From Rhynchopus sp. YZ270_cl-10 (Eukaryota > Euglenozoa > Diplonemea > Diplonemida > Diplonemidae): a stretch of DNA of 64,000 nt. The translations under genes were made by a program, and so were the position numbers. The DNA is taken from positions 1 to 64,000 of the forward strand of contig OZ037848.1 in assembly GCA_964035575.1 (NCBI GenBank). Reading direction: 5' to 3'. Shown one piece after another: positions 32,853 through 45,100 of this stretch (within the stretch, counting starts at the first letter, position 1; every line of letters begins with the position of its first letter). Below the pieces are notes generated by a model that was given only the letters and a program-made list of their open reading frames with translations, made no database searches and had not been told where the DNA came from.

Positions 32853-33986
32853 CTAATCCGTTTTGGTGCTGTCACCTGCTGCACCTTCACCTGCCGCAGC
32901 CTCTGGCTCAGCGCCTTCAGGGCCTTCCTGCACCTCCATCACAAAACCGACACAGGACCTGTGTGTGTTGGGTGGGGTCAAGGGAAATAAGGGGCAGATC
33001 AACCCAGTGGAAGGTGTGTGTTCACATACATAACGTTCCAGAAGACTTGGAGCATGAAGTACGCTGCTATCATGGCAAGCTGGAGCCACACGGGGAGCAC
33101 GTATTCTGCGCACAAGTAGCAGACAGTGGTCACGGCACCGATGATGAGCATGTTGATGCCCAGCACGTAGAAGTAGTTCCTGTGGGTGAAGAGTATTTCG
33201 TTTTTTATTCGATCAGGACTTTCCATAAAAAAACAGGAAAATGAGAATCAAAGCATACTTCACAAACCCCAGAACGACCTCCATCTTATTGTCGCTGTTC
33301 TGCACATCGTAGTAGAGGCCACCCATCCCCACTAGGTCGTTCAGGTCCCGCACAAACGTCACCGCCAGCACGAACCAGTACAGTGCCACTGCGATCCAGT
33401 TCGTCCACCAGAAGGGCCACGTGGCCCAGGCGAGAACCCCTTCGGGCACAAGCAGGCCGCACATCTTGACGACAAAGGAGGTTGGCCCTGCGTCGGTATC
33501 CGCAAGCAGACTCCGCGAACTAAAGTTCGCAGGCCGGTGCGACCTTGAGAACACTTCACTCCCGTGCGGATGCACGACGTCGTCCCACTCCGGGCCAAAG
33601 AAGTACCACGCGAGGACAAACATTCTCGACGATTCGGACACCGCAAACGCATACGTGAACACCTCACGTCGGTACAGTGTCACGACACGCATGGCGCTGG
33701 TGACCTCGGGAACGTTGCATGGACAGTACCCCATGAGTGATGTGACATGTGCCTCGACCTTCTTGATGTGCACCGGGTTAGTGATGTTTAATGTGTTCAC
33801 AACATGCCGCGCGCCGCCCTCAGCAATCTGCTTTCCAGTGAGACCCGCGCCCTGTGCCAGGTAAGGGCGGAGACCTATAGAACGTAGCCACGTCACAACG
33901 GCGCCTGAATCCCATGAAGAGAGAGGCGGGACATCGGCGCAGACAGCACTGGCAAGGAGCACCAGGATCGCAAGGCTGCGGGGCAT
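32853..33986 (-). CDS. SAM-domain multi-pass membrane protein, three exons
   Basis: Exons 33986-33259, 33179-33030 and 32958-32853 give 327 residues. Introns of 79 nt (GTATGC...CCCACAG) and 71 nt (GTATGTG...ACACACAG) join in frame. A signal peptide (MPRSLAILVLLASAVCA) is followed by a SAM domain at about 22-88: SSWDSGAVVTWLRSIGL, YLAQGAGLTGKQIAEGG, and LNITNPVHIKKVEAHV. Several hydrophobic helices follow (LAWATWPFWWTNWIAVALYW; YVLGINMLIIGAVTTVCYL; LQLAMIAAYFMLQVFW), then a short acidic tail rich in Glu/Ala ending STKTD. A lumenal or extracellular SAM domain ahead of membrane helices recalls STIM-like topology, but the helix count and the lack of an EF hand argue against orthology. Function unknown. 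Confidence 0.8.
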
Positions 33987-34218
33987 TTTGTATCTTCAAT
34001 AAATATGTCAAAGAATCCTCCCTAAAAAAGGGTGCAAAAAACCCCCCGCTCCCTTTTAGTGAGTTGTGGAGTGGGTGTTGGGATATGTATGCAAGAGGGA
34101 GGAGCAGGAGGGGGCTGAGCAAGAGAAGTGTAGGGGGGGGGTCTGTTCTGTTCTTCTGCACATCGCTCCTTGTGGTTGTAGGGCAGAAAGAAATACAGTA
34201 GTCTGCAAACAAGGGATA

Positions 34219-34267
34219 GGTTGGTAAGATGATCCTAAGCCTTGTTCTTAGTCACCTTAAAAAAGGG
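34219..34267 (+). repeat. Dispersed hairpin element (family C)
   Basis: TAAGATGATCCTAAGCCTTG then TTCTTAGTCACCTTAAAAAA. CTAAG and CTTAG arms pair; the copy ends in an A run. Confidence 0.6.
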
Positions 34268-35081
34268 TCATTGACACACAAAAAGCGAACTTTTGGAAAG
34301 TAGAGATTGCACAACTATGGAAACCTAACCGAAGCAACGACACTACTCCAACAATTTATCAAAAAAAACTTAGAAGATGAATGTACCTCACGCATCTTAA
34401 AAACTATAACAGACGAAGGGCCCTCACGAGAAAGCCTGTCACAACCAAGAAGAACACTGCACACATGCATCCAAAAAAGACACGGAGACGTTTCCTTCCC
34501 CCTGCACCGGATAAGAACAGGGAGTTGTATACCTCAGCACCGAACATTGATGTGCCATCGGAAACTGGTTTGCCAGTGTCACATCCACATACCAAGTTTT
34601 TTCACTCGGTAATGTACCGAATAATCCTTCTGTCGTACAAAAATCGCGCAGAAAACCCCACATAACCCCTAGCTTTCCACACTAATCATAGACTGCCTTC
34701 CACAAAACCAGTTTTGGGGCTATATGTAACCCTGAGAACAACATTGCGTAAAATACACATGTAAAAAAGAAAAGGCAAAATGGGGGAAGAAAAAGTTGAG
34801 AAACCGAGAAAGACGAACGATCCAGGAGGTGTCGTCATTGACCTTCTTCTCCGCTGCCTCTATACGATTGCCTACGTCGCAGACCACCTCCACCTGCAAC
34901 GGCTGGCAGAGGTGTTCTGTAGGGTCAAGTTGAATAAAATTAATGCACGTTTTGTGGAAGGGAGGGGAAGGGGATCTAACGAACTCCTTAAAGGAGATAC
35001 TAACGTTGACTTTGCAGGTAAGGGTGCGTCCGTGACGCGGGCACTGAAACCAGAGGCAACGGAAAAGCTAAATGACAGAAC

Positions 35082-35116
35082 ACTTGAAAGATGAATGTGC
35101 CTCATATGCACACATC
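35082..35116 (+). repeat. Dispersed ATGAATGTGC element (family B)
   Basis: TTGAAAGATGAATGTGCCTC then ATATGCACACATC. The GTGC and GCAC arms pair. About 25 bp downstream is GACTTGACTTAAAAAAAA, resembling the end of family C. Confidence 0.6.
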
Positions 35117-35703
35117 GTTGAAACGAATGCTTCTGACTTGACTTAAAAAAAATCGCCCACACCACCCCAACCCCCAGAGAATGAGAGAGACCTCTTACAC
35201 TATGCTCACCTTTTCCCATTTCTGAATTGTTGTCATCATGCCAACCATCTGTAACACGTCTGCTCTTCTAGCCTTCCCCTCCCTGGTATTGTCCCCATCC
35301 CCTGCCCCCTGCCCCACCACCACACCCAGACCCACCCTGTGCACCAACGCGTAAACGGCTTGAAATCTGGGGTGACTGATTGTCTGTGCGCACAGCATAA
35401 TGCAAAAAGTCAAGTTGTAGTTATAGTACAAACGCCTGGGACGCAGGCAGGGGGACAAAAAAACACAAAAAACAAAAAAAAAATTCTCCCCTCAGTCTCG
35501 TGTAACAGCAGTGTTGTTGGCACCCCTTGCGAGAGACGCTTGGAAAACATTTTTTGGTGGGAACAGCATTTTTTTAGTTTTCGTTGTCGTACGCTTTGCA
35601 GTTGACAGAAAAGGTTCTGCGTGTCCTGTTGTTGATGTTGTTGTGATGATATGTGTTTGCTTTTGCGGGCCAACAGTGGTATGTATCATGCCCTGCATAC
35701 CTC

Positions 35704-38355
35704 TTACCACTGCGTTGTGTCATCGGCTTTGTGTTCGTTGTGAGTTGGGGTTTCCTCTCCCGCGTAAGGATCGAAGAACGTAGTGGCTTTAGCTGGTTTA
35801 GCCCCTCTGACCATGTCAGCTGCGGCTTTGTGTTCGTCAAGGCTTGCACCCTGTGCCTGCGTGGGTTTGCTCTGCGCTGCGACTTGCTCGGGAACGTGTG
35901 ACGAGGGGGCAGCCTGGGGCGCAGACGTTTTCGTCCCAGAAAAGACCTCCTCAAACTCATTTGGGTTAGCCTGGTTGATAGGTGCGCGGGGATCCGAATG
36001 CGTGCGCTGTGCACTCACCTGATCAACAGGTGCATGTTTTACCATTTCAGGTGATGGACGCTTAGTATGCACCTGCTCCGTTGCATGTGCATGCCGTGCT
36101 GCATGTTGTTCAACTGGCAAACGTTCTGCTGCACGTTCCTGGTCAGATGATGGATGTTCAGTACGCCTCTGCTCCGTTGCATGTGCTGTTGCACGCTGTG
36201 CACTCACCTGATCAACAGGTGCACGTTTTACACCCAGGTCAGCTGATGGATGTTCAGTGCGCCTCTGCTCCGTTGCATGTGATGATGCACGCTGTGCGTT
36301 CACCTGATCAACAGGTGCATGTTTTACCATTTCAGGTGATGGACGCTTAGTATGCACCTGCTCCGTTGCATGTGCTGATGCGCGCTGTGCACTCACCTGA
36401 TCAACATTTACACCCAGGTCAGCTGAATGTTCAGTGCGCCTCTGCTCCGTTGCATGTGATGATGCACGCTGTGCGTTCACCTGATCAAGAGGTGCACATT
36501 TTACACCCATTTCAGCTGATGGATGTTCAGTGCGCCTCTGCTCTGTTGCCTGTGCTGTTGCACGCTGTGCACTCACCTGATCAACAGGTGCACGTTTTAC
36601 ACCCATTTCAGGTGATGGACGCTTAGTATGCACCTGCTCCGTTGCATGTGCTGTTGCGTGCCGTGCCGCAGGTTGTTCAACTGGCAAACGTTCTGCTGCA
36701 CGTTCCTGGTCAGCTACGCGCCGTGCACCAGGCTTTTCCTGAGGTGTGTTCTGTGGCGGCACAGGTTGCGAAGGTGCCCTGTGGTCGTTGGCATGCGGAT
36801 CATATGTGGATGCTTCATGCTGTTTATAATCCTCGTACTTCCATGCGTCTTGGTCTTGGCCTTGGTAGTGGTCTTCCTCCGGCCATTCGTGCTCATTTTC
36901 AGCGTAGCGGTAGCTCTCGAGAAGCTTTTTGATGAGTTTTGCCTCTTCACCAAGTTGGTAATCCCTTGCGCACGCCTCACCGTTCTCAATCTTGACCCGC
37001 TGTTTTTGCTCCAACAAAACTACCTCCTGCTCCATGTGCAGGTACGCACTCGACAGGTCTGTTACCTCGCCCCCCGCTGCACCCGCTCGAAAGTCTGCGA
37101 GAAGTTTCCGCAACGCCATATCTTGCACTTCACAGGTGGCTGCATGCACCTCCCTCGCCTCTCCTGCTGGCCGCCTCATGTCTGCGTCTGCCTTCTCCAG
37201 TTCGGTAAGCCTTGCCACGTCGTCCTTTGCTGAGGTTCGTGTCTGTGCAGTGAGCTGGTTCAGGAGGTCTCCGCTGCGTGGTGGTGGTATGAACAAGAGG
37301 AGACGACTTGGTACAGGTGGGGGAAGTGGAGTATAAGAAAGAAAGAGCGACACACATACCTTGCCGGCACTGCTGACGTGCCTGCACTGCGCGTGCCTTG
37401 GTTAGTCTTCCTGCAGTATTCATATCTGTTTCGTGTGGTGGTTGACAAGAGGATTGTTGTCTTTTGACTATCGTGACACGCGGTTCTCCATCACCCAGGT
37501 CGGGATGCTTGCAGAACACATCTCTTTCACCACGGTGCGCAACGGCACCTGTTTCAAACCCCATCCCCGCCCCAAAACCACTGACATACTCGAGGTAGCT
37601 GCTCTGATTCATATTGAGCACACTGGTCTGCAGCGGCAGCATCTTGCGTGTCTGTGAGTGCTCGAAGAAGCTGTACGCAAGGCGCAGTGTCCCTTTCACA
37701 GTGTCTTCCACCTCCACGGACTCCGTCACGAGCCCAAAGAGCACAGACTTACCGAGGCGCTGCAGCAGACGTGCTGTCACACCCTCCTCACGTGCTGACG
37801 GCGCCAGGAAAGACGATGTGCGGCCCTGTGGTGAGGGGTGGGTCATAAAGTGAATTGTGAAGCACAGTGAAACCAAGTCGTTGTCAATGCCGGGTGTGTT
37901 TGTTGCTACGACACTCACATTCGAAATACTAGGCATCTTTTTTTTGAAAACTTGGTTGTAGTAGTGCAGCCACCCTAGAGTGTGCTCCACTATTTTTTTG
38001 TGTGCAACCCTTTTGCGACACCAGTGTTGATTTTGGTGCCCTCTTATCTATTAAAACAGTCGAGCAATCCATATCCCCTCTCTAATCCCCTCCCTCATAC
38101 CCTGAACCATCCGATAATATTTTCTGGAAGCTGTGTGAGGGCGCCGTTGGCAAAGACAGGCTGGAAGACTACCGCCTGGATTTCGTACACAGTTACCACG
38201 TCCTTCTCGTCTGAGTCGCCGATTGTCTCCTCATCCCGTTTTGAGCCCACGAGGAAGCCTTCCGATGCGCCCTCTGCCGTCGCACAACCCTGCAGCAGAC
38301 GGGCCAGGGGTGTCCCCGTCACAGCAACCTTACGCTTGCCGCCGTGGTTGCTCAT
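35704..38355 (-). CDS. Abraxas/FAM175-like MPN protein with repeat-rich tail
   Basis: Exon 1 is 38355-38101 (85 residues, ends GWFR, donor GTATGA). Exon 2 starts at 37984 (GGAG/CAC) or 37936 (AAAG/ATG), both in phase. Exon 3 starts at 37273 or 37268; the donor is GTATGT at 37359 or GTGTGT at 37355, giving about 800-815 residues. Exon 1 matches the inactive MPN domain of Abraxas: LARLLQGC, EGASEGFLVGSK, ETIGDSDEKD, then IIGWFR. Exon 2 continues with NDLVSLCFTIHF and a C-terminal MPN-like block LAYSFFEHSQ...YLEYVSGFGAGMGF. Abraxas proteins scaffold the BRCC36 deubiquitinase. Exon 3 is coiled coil, then seven ~30-residue repeats containing ATEQ (36.0-36.7 kb), not known in the family. The exon 2 boundary overlaps a dispersed repeat (37938-37993). 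Confidence 0.72.
36000..36740 (-). repeat. Coding tandem repeat, ~90-bp unit x7
   Basis: Seven imperfect units inside the Abraxas-like gene, each encoding HATEQ followed by either RRTEHPSA or VHTKRPSPEM, then VDQVSAQRA or VDQVNAQRA. The alternation of two unit types and near-identical DNA blocks show recent unit shuffling. All units keep the frame. Confidence 0.88.
37938..37993 (-). repeat. Dispersed A-tailed element (family A), in the Abraxas-like gene
   Basis: On the minus strand: ATAGTGGAGCAC, a GGGTGGCTGCACTAC core, CAACCAAGTTTTC, then an A run. It matches copies at 48135, 48301, 48961 and 59721. Here it lies at the exon 2 boundary of the Abraxas-like gene and can be read as HTLGWLHYYNQVFKKK. 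Confidence 0.7.
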
Positions 38356-38791
38356 TGTTGCTGTGTTCTTTGTGTGTGCGTTTTTAATAATCTGTTGGTT
38401 TAGTAACCCCCTTTTGGACAGTGTAGGTGGGTACCTTTTAAGGGCCGCGTCTTTAAAAATAGGGGGGGAGAAAACATATACAGAATAACACAGGGCACAA
38501 TACACGTAAGTGCAAATACCGTTCTTAAAACGCAACGTATACAACTCACTTTCTCACCCGCCTTCCTTTGCGTATGCTGCAGAATTCGAGCGTTATTTTT
38601 TGGAAAAACACGGAAGTGCAAATGGTTCGATAGTTGAAATCCTCAAAAAAAAAAAATCTAAATCATCATAAATCGTTATAACTGTCAACAAAAAGTGTTT
38701 CAAGAGCCAATGCTTTGTCAGAGCCACACGCTGTCCTTCAAAGACGATTCTATGGAAGAACATCGAGGAGCTCACATTGCAACATCACAGT

Positions 38792-41265
38792 TCACCCTGC
38801 AGCGATGCGTCCAAGCTTGCCGACAAACCTCCACTCCTCTTCGCTGGGTGCCCGCAGCAGTCCGCCACGGTTGAGCAGCAGCATCTGGATCTTGTTCGCA
38901 ACGGAGGGGCTCATGTCTGCCGCGTCATCAAGCGCCAGGCGAACAAGCTTCGTGCAGCGCTCCACAACACTCAGCAATGCTTGCGACGCCTTCACACCGA
39001 GCGTGTTGCCACGCAGGTCCAGCGCTGCGAGCTCAGGGTGAGAACCTGAGGCCAGGTCTGTGAGCAGCGTTTGCATGTGGTGGTTCGCGAGGCCCAGGTC
39101 CACCACTGCCAGGCCACGAAGACGATATGCCTTGGAGACGAGCGAGAGGAGGATGAGGACGTACTGTGGAGGGTGGGATGGTGTTCAAAGCATCTGGATC
39201 ATACTAAAGGGTGATTTTTTTTTTTAGAAAACGTCTCCTTTTCTTTGACCTTCCATTCCGAATAATGACCAAAGCTTCATACCTTTGCCCCCAAATACTC
39301 TCTACAGATCCGTATCAGGTGCACCCCATCCTGCAGGACTGCGTGCCTCTGTTGTGTTGCAACTAAGAGCGGCTCGCAACGTTTCAGTCCATTTCTTTTG
39401 CACAGCTCTTCGAGGTACGCACCGTAGGACACACTTGCGTCGTCTGCGTACACCGCACCTTTGAGCTTCACATCCGCCTTTCGCTGCAACGGCCTTAATG
39501 CGGTGACCGCAGCCTCGTACACCTCCGGCGTCACATCCTTGGTGATGTCCCGCAAAGTACCGTCAACCCCTTCAGAGGCGACCAATGCTAGCTTCGGTTT
39601 TAGGGCTCGTTTGCCTGGCCTCTGCCGCTCTGGGGGTTCGTGGTACTTTAACGCATATACGCATTTTGATAGGCGAGCACCACCTTGCTCTAAAGGGTTC
39701 TTTGATGGCAATGCCGACGACCTGAGGTGTTCGACTATGTCGAGGGGCGACATCTTGGCTCGGTTTTGCTTGACAGCGGAGGCGCCGAGGTTGAGCAATG
39801 CGATGATGAGCTTACTGCTGCACATCGCCCTGGCAGCGTAGTGGAGAGGTGTGTTGTCCTTGTCATCAACAAGGCTGATGGGGAGGGAGTGACGTTCCAC
39901 CAGATATTCCAGGGTGTTTGTGACCAATAACTCATCGGGGTGCGGGAAGGCGCAGAGATAGTGGAGCGGCGTGCGTCTGTGGTAGTCCTGCTGTATGGGA
40001 TCTGCACCCAGCTCCGCGAGGTAGTCGAACACCTGGCGTTGGCAGGACGCCATCGCATAGTGGATGCACGTCGCCCCAATGTCGTTCGCATGCTGCAGCG
40101 CTTCTGGTACGGTGTCGACCACAGCCTGCAGACATTGCAGCTTGCAGCACATCATTTCTTCTTGACTTTCAACAAACCCCACTGCACTCAGAGGCGTCAG
40201 ATATGCGCCAGACATAATAGGGGATATGCTGTTATAGAACGCCCCCTTGGCGTTCTGTAGGAAGAGCGGGTGGACACCCAGGGAGAGAAGCAGGGTGGCG
40301 ATTTCGATGCGGTTGTGGGAGACTGCTGCGAAGAGGAGCGAGGGCCAGGGGTGCGCATCGCAACTGTCATTGCCATGCTCTGCAGGATCCGCACCCAGTG
40401 CTGCCGTGTCGGTCAGTGCGGTAAAGGTTTCGACCCAATTCTGCCAAATGAGAAGCAAAGGAAGTGTGGCATGCTCCCTCCCTCGCAATGCCGCCACACA
40501 AGGCAGCAGTTCGTGGTGGATATGAGTGGTCAGCAGCGCAGGCAAGGCGTCGTTCCGTTCCTCCCGTTCCAACACCGTGTGGATAAGGGTCACGTCAAAG
40601 TCAGGGTTCGGCACCCCACCAAGAATCCTTTCGTGAGGAAGACCCAGAATTTCGCGCACCACCCCGGCAGCCCGCTGGGTCTGCGTTTCCACCACGGCGA
40701 CGTCCTGCTCTCTTCTGAGGCGGGCAACTCTTCTGCATGCGACGTAACCACGGTAGGTCTTTTGGACAGACGTTGCAGCCACGGTGCGGACTTCGGAGGT
40801 GTCCCTTGCGGTGAGACGACGTATCTTTTTACGGCGCCTTTTGTGCAAAACATTGCGCGCAGAGAAGCAGCGGAAGCACCGTTGTATCTTTAAAGCGTTC
40901 GCAGCAAGGTGCCTCGTTGTGAGCACATCATGCGCAGCATCAAAGCAGCCAGCCTCCTCCTCAAGAATCAAACTCCGGTGCACATCTTCGAACACAAGAA
41001 ACTCATTGATGCGGGTCGCAGCTGCGGTGTCGCCAAGCACAGCATGGCTGACCTCTCTCTGGTGAGCGCGGGCTTCCAGCACCGCAAAGGCAGCAGACTC
41101 GTCTAGTTGGAGGTCCCATCGCCAACGGCCCTCCTTTTCTGCATGAGCACTGCGTGCAACGTGACGTTCGTCACATAGAACCATCAAGGCAAGGGGCTCA
41201 AGGTGTTCAGTACCACATTCCGAGAAGAGCATAAGAAGCTCACCTCGTGGGAAGGAGACTTCCAT
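38792..41265 (-). CDS. IQ / ankyrin / LRR protein, two exons
   Basis: Exons 41265-39283 and 39163-38792 give 784 residues; the 119-nt intron is GTATGAAG...CTCCACAG and joins in phase 0. Two IQ calmodulin-binding motifs lie at about residues 120-185 (AANALKIQRCFRCFSARNVL; AATSVQKTYRGYVACRRVAR). Ankyrin repeats occupy roughly 310-510 (GATCIHYAMASCQRQVFDYL, RTPLHYLCAFPHPDE, NTPLHYAARAMCSSKLIIAL). After a basic linker, exon 2 supplies leucine-rich repeats (GLAVVDLGLANHHMQTLL, PELAALDLRGNTLG, CTKLVRLALDDAADM). It would act as a protein-interaction scaffold, perhaps calmodulin-regulated. A pyrimidine-rich tract ends in TTATCAG 12 nt upstream of the ATG. Confidence 0.85.
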
Positions 41266-42144
41266 CAGAGTGATTTACTGATAATGCGAAGATAAGGCAA
41301 TAAAGAAATGGTTCCGCACTTAAAAGTGTTGTCGTTCCCTCCCCTTGTTGTAGTTGATGCGTTGACGCTTCTACACGCCCTGTGTGATCCTGTGGTGTGT
41401 GGGTTAGTGTCGAGCATTGGAAGAGGGAGCTCCATTAGACCCATAAAGAGTAGAGACTTTCGTGTTTAGCACAAAAAACCAAAGAATCATCGAAAATAAA
41501 AGAGTCATTGATGCAGGCACCTCCCGACGCTACAAAGATGTGGCACAATTTCCCTCGCATGCAATACGAAACTTTCTCATTGGGATGTTTGGTAGCTCCA
41601 AAGATGTGTACCCTGCGGTCAACAACAAAAGGTGTAAAAAGAAAAAAAAGTTGACTTGAAATACAACAGCCGCTCTTGACAGTGTAAAGAAAATGCAGCG
41701 TCAAAAAAAGACACAGAACATGTTGCTAGCTTTTTTCTTGTCTCGTTCAACCAAATGAACAAGGTCATTCTGAGACGCACATTGAAGATAGGCTAGAGGT
41801 GTGCGGTCTCTCGATGTGCTTTGTCACTTGCGTGACGACTGACCGAATTATCAGATTACCAAAAAGAAGCGGAAGTTGAAAGTGCAAACGCCCTACGGTT
41901 CATCGGCGGACGCAGGCACTGAATGAAACAAAAAAAAAAAAAAAAAAAACGTTGCAAAAGAAAGTAGAATTCGCACAAGAGAACCAAAATAAAACAGTAT
42001 GTGTACCTCCTGGCTGTGATTTTTTGCAATGGGCTAGGAGAACCACATTTCAGGACAACACACATTCTAACCAAAATAATAATACAAGCACCTCCTCAAA
42101 CACGCATCACATCACCACCACCTTCTCTCCTTCAACATACTACA
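41266..42144. other. Gene-free spacer
   Basis: About 880 bp with a 23-base A run near 41930. A GATGCAGGCACCTCC block near 41510 and a GACGCAGGCACT block near 41909 belong to the family D set also seen at 45.89, 53.19 and 57.20 kb. No gene. Confidence 0.5.
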
Positions 42145-45100
42145 TCACGCAGACCTTGGCGACTGTGGCGGTGATTCGTCGTAGTGTGCATAGTGCAGAT
42201 TGACACCCTCAGCAAGCAGCTCTGCGCACACCGTGCGGCCCTCACGTTGTGCAGCCTCCTGTGGTGTCTCACCTGCGTGATTGCGCTCGCAGCAGAGGCC
42301 TACCCAGATGTACGGTGGGATGTGGGCCGCGAGGACACGCAGTTTCTCAGATGAAGAGCAGAGATGCAGCACATTGTCGCCCGATGCTGTGTGTGCGGTG
42401 CTCTCAGCACTGCACTGCAGGAGACGCTCAAGTGCTGTCGCAGGCACACGCTCCGATGCGGCTGCGGTGTGCACAGGAGACCACCCACGCACCCCACACC
42501 GCACAGACAGATAGCTCACCAAGCGTGGAGACGCCGCAACCTCCGCGTTGTTCAGCTCCTGACGGCGGTACGTGCCCCTCGCAACTTGGTCAAATTGGGA
42601 CAACAAACTAAACGCAGACTCCACGTCATGCTCAAGAAGCAGACAAAACGGGGAGACATGCGGCGACACCTCCCACCCCGCCAGCGCACAGAGTGCAGCA
42701 GTGTCGCAGAAGAACATCTGAGAACGCCACCTATGTCTCAACATAAACGGCGCTGGGGGTTCCTCACTGTCATTTGTCTCGTTGTTCTGTTCGGTCTCTT
42801 CCTCTTCGTCTTCAGCGATCCTTTCTGCGCGAGCGCGTTGCCATTTGTTCAGTCTTTGATCGGCTGTGTTGGTGTCCACAGATGGCGTGATGCAGTCGCA
42901 CTGCACTGTCTCTCCCTGCCTGGCACTCACATATCGCCCTTTGATGTTTGCCTGTATGATCGGTGGACGCTGCCGCTTTGCCCTTGCAGCCTCTCTCTGC
43001 AAACGCTTAGGGGTGAAGCCGAGGAATGGGGCACATGCTTGTGTTCTGAGGTATTTGCGCTGCACGGTGCGGCGGGAGGCAAGTGATTGGCAGTGTCGGC
43101 AGGGGCGGGGCTTTGGTGTATCGGTTTCTTGTTTGCAGCTTGGAGCAGCTGTGGCGGCTGTGGTGGCTACCGCAGCAGCCAGACATATTAGGGTCGCTTC
43201 TGTTGCGCTTTCTTCGTTGGGGGCGGTAGCCGGCACCACATCGTCTGGGTTTTCCTTGGCTGCTGCCCTGGCCACAGCTTCCTCGCGCTGCGCAGCCCAC
43301 TTGCGAATGTCGTTGATGAGCGCCTCGTTCCCGATGCGGAAGCCGTCGTGGCAGAGCGTGCACGTCGTGTGCGGGGGGGTAGTGCTGTCGCTGCCCTTCC
43401 TATGCTCCTTCGCCACAACAGATGCCACCCGTCCCCGTGGCTTCATTGGGAGCACCTCCTCGCGTCTCTGTGCAGCCGCCCACTGGGAGGAGCAGATGCA
43501 GCCAAACGGCTTGCACACAGGAGCGTCCAAGCGCATCGCAGCGCGCAGTTCTGTGTCGAGCTCGTTCTCATCACCCTCGTTGGGCATCTCCACCACGTCT
43601 TCACCAAGGGGTTCGCACGCTATGCAGCTCTCCTTATCCTCTGGAAGCGCAAACCCGGTGCACGCCTCAAGCAGCACTGCGAGCATGTCTGGTGAGTTGT
43701 TCGCAGCATATTCGAAGGGCGACTCCCGCCGCCAGAAGCGCCGCCGTGGCGCCATGGACACACTGCTGGTCCGTGTCACGCTGGCACCTGCTGCCAACAG
43801 CTCCTTCACCACCGAAACATGACTTGTCGATACCCAGTACCGCAGTGGGTTCTCCCTTGGCCTCCGCAGTGCACCAGCTGCAACGGCCTCCCGCAGGCTC
43901 GCACGGTCGTGCCAACCCCACAGAAACGTACGCCGTATACCTTGCACTGTTCGTGTGCAGTGTCTCTGTGGAGTGTCTGCAAGATCAACACCAAGCTCGA
44001 AAGCAGCACGCATAGCTCTTATCGGCCCCGTAGCGAACGTCATAAAAGCGTTCATGCTAAGAAGTGAATCGTGTGGGAAAAAATGGGGCCAAAGAGCCTG
44101 AACCACAGCACGGCTCGTACAGCCAACCACCAACGGGTGTTGGGTAAAACCATGTCCATATCCGAGCAGAACGTTGGCCCCAGCTTCTAATAGAACGGAC
44201 ACTGTCTCGACAGATCGAGAACGTGCTGCATGGACTAGCGAGGTAGTTCCGTGGGCATCAAATGAGTTGACGGCAACTCCATGGGAGAGTAGAACATCGA
44301 CGATGCGAGAATGGCCGAGGGAGGAGGCCGTGTGGATGAGCGGAAGCTGTGGACGGAGGCTGCGGCAGTGTGGGTCAGCGCCGTGTGCGAAGAGGAGGTA
44401 GAGGAGAGCTTCGGTGTCTGGGCGTACTATGGTGATCGCGTGCTTTGCGATGTCGGCTGGGATCATGCGCACCCATGCTGAATCATGTGCCGACTGCGGT
44501 GGTGCAGCACTGCTGCCTCTCCTCTGCAGCACAGTTGTCACCATATCCAGCTTCCCCAATGCCACCACAGTCTCCAGCACCGTCACAGTGCAGGCCAGCG
44601 ACGCACCCACTGCAGTCTCAACAGCAACAAGCATCGACCATCCTCCCAGACACACTGCCCTGTGGAGGAGCTCCTGCAGGAGGCCAGCAGGGGCAGCCAC
44701 AGCACCCCGCTCCGCAGCTCGCTCCGCAGTTCTCACCGCCGCCGCCATGAGAGGGAACACACACCGCGCACCAGCGGGGTTCCCCACCTTGCAGAGCTGC
44801 GGGTCCGTCAAGCACGCACCTTCTTCTATCAGCAACGCCGCAGCTTCGACCTCCCCTCTGTTCGCAGCGAGGAACAGCGGTGTCGACCCTGATGGTGTCC
44901 AGTTCACCATAAAGCTGCGGGATGTTCTGGGCAACGCCTGCAGCACTACACGCAACACCTCGACACCACGCACCGCAGCACGTTGCACAACGCTTGAACG
45001 GGTGAGCACCCCAGGACGCATCACCGCGGCCGCTTCTCTTTCGCTCCCAACCGATATCAGCACCCCCCCGGCTGCGAGAAGGTCCGTTATGACCTCATGC

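Larger units (their letters stand above)
33987..35703. other. Gene-free spacer
   Basis: About 1.7 kb. It holds a family C copy (34219-34267) and a family B copy (35082-35116). A plus-strand frame at 34780-35094 (105 codons) has a mildly coding-like middle (VVIDLLLRCLYTIAYVADHL) but ends inside the family B repeat and has no neighbour on its strand; not called. Confidence 0.5.

Noticed and set aside
34780-35094. 105-codon plus-strand gene with a hydrophobic middle
   Set aside because: Ends inside a dispersed repeat, alone on its strand, no recognisable family; kept only as a remark.
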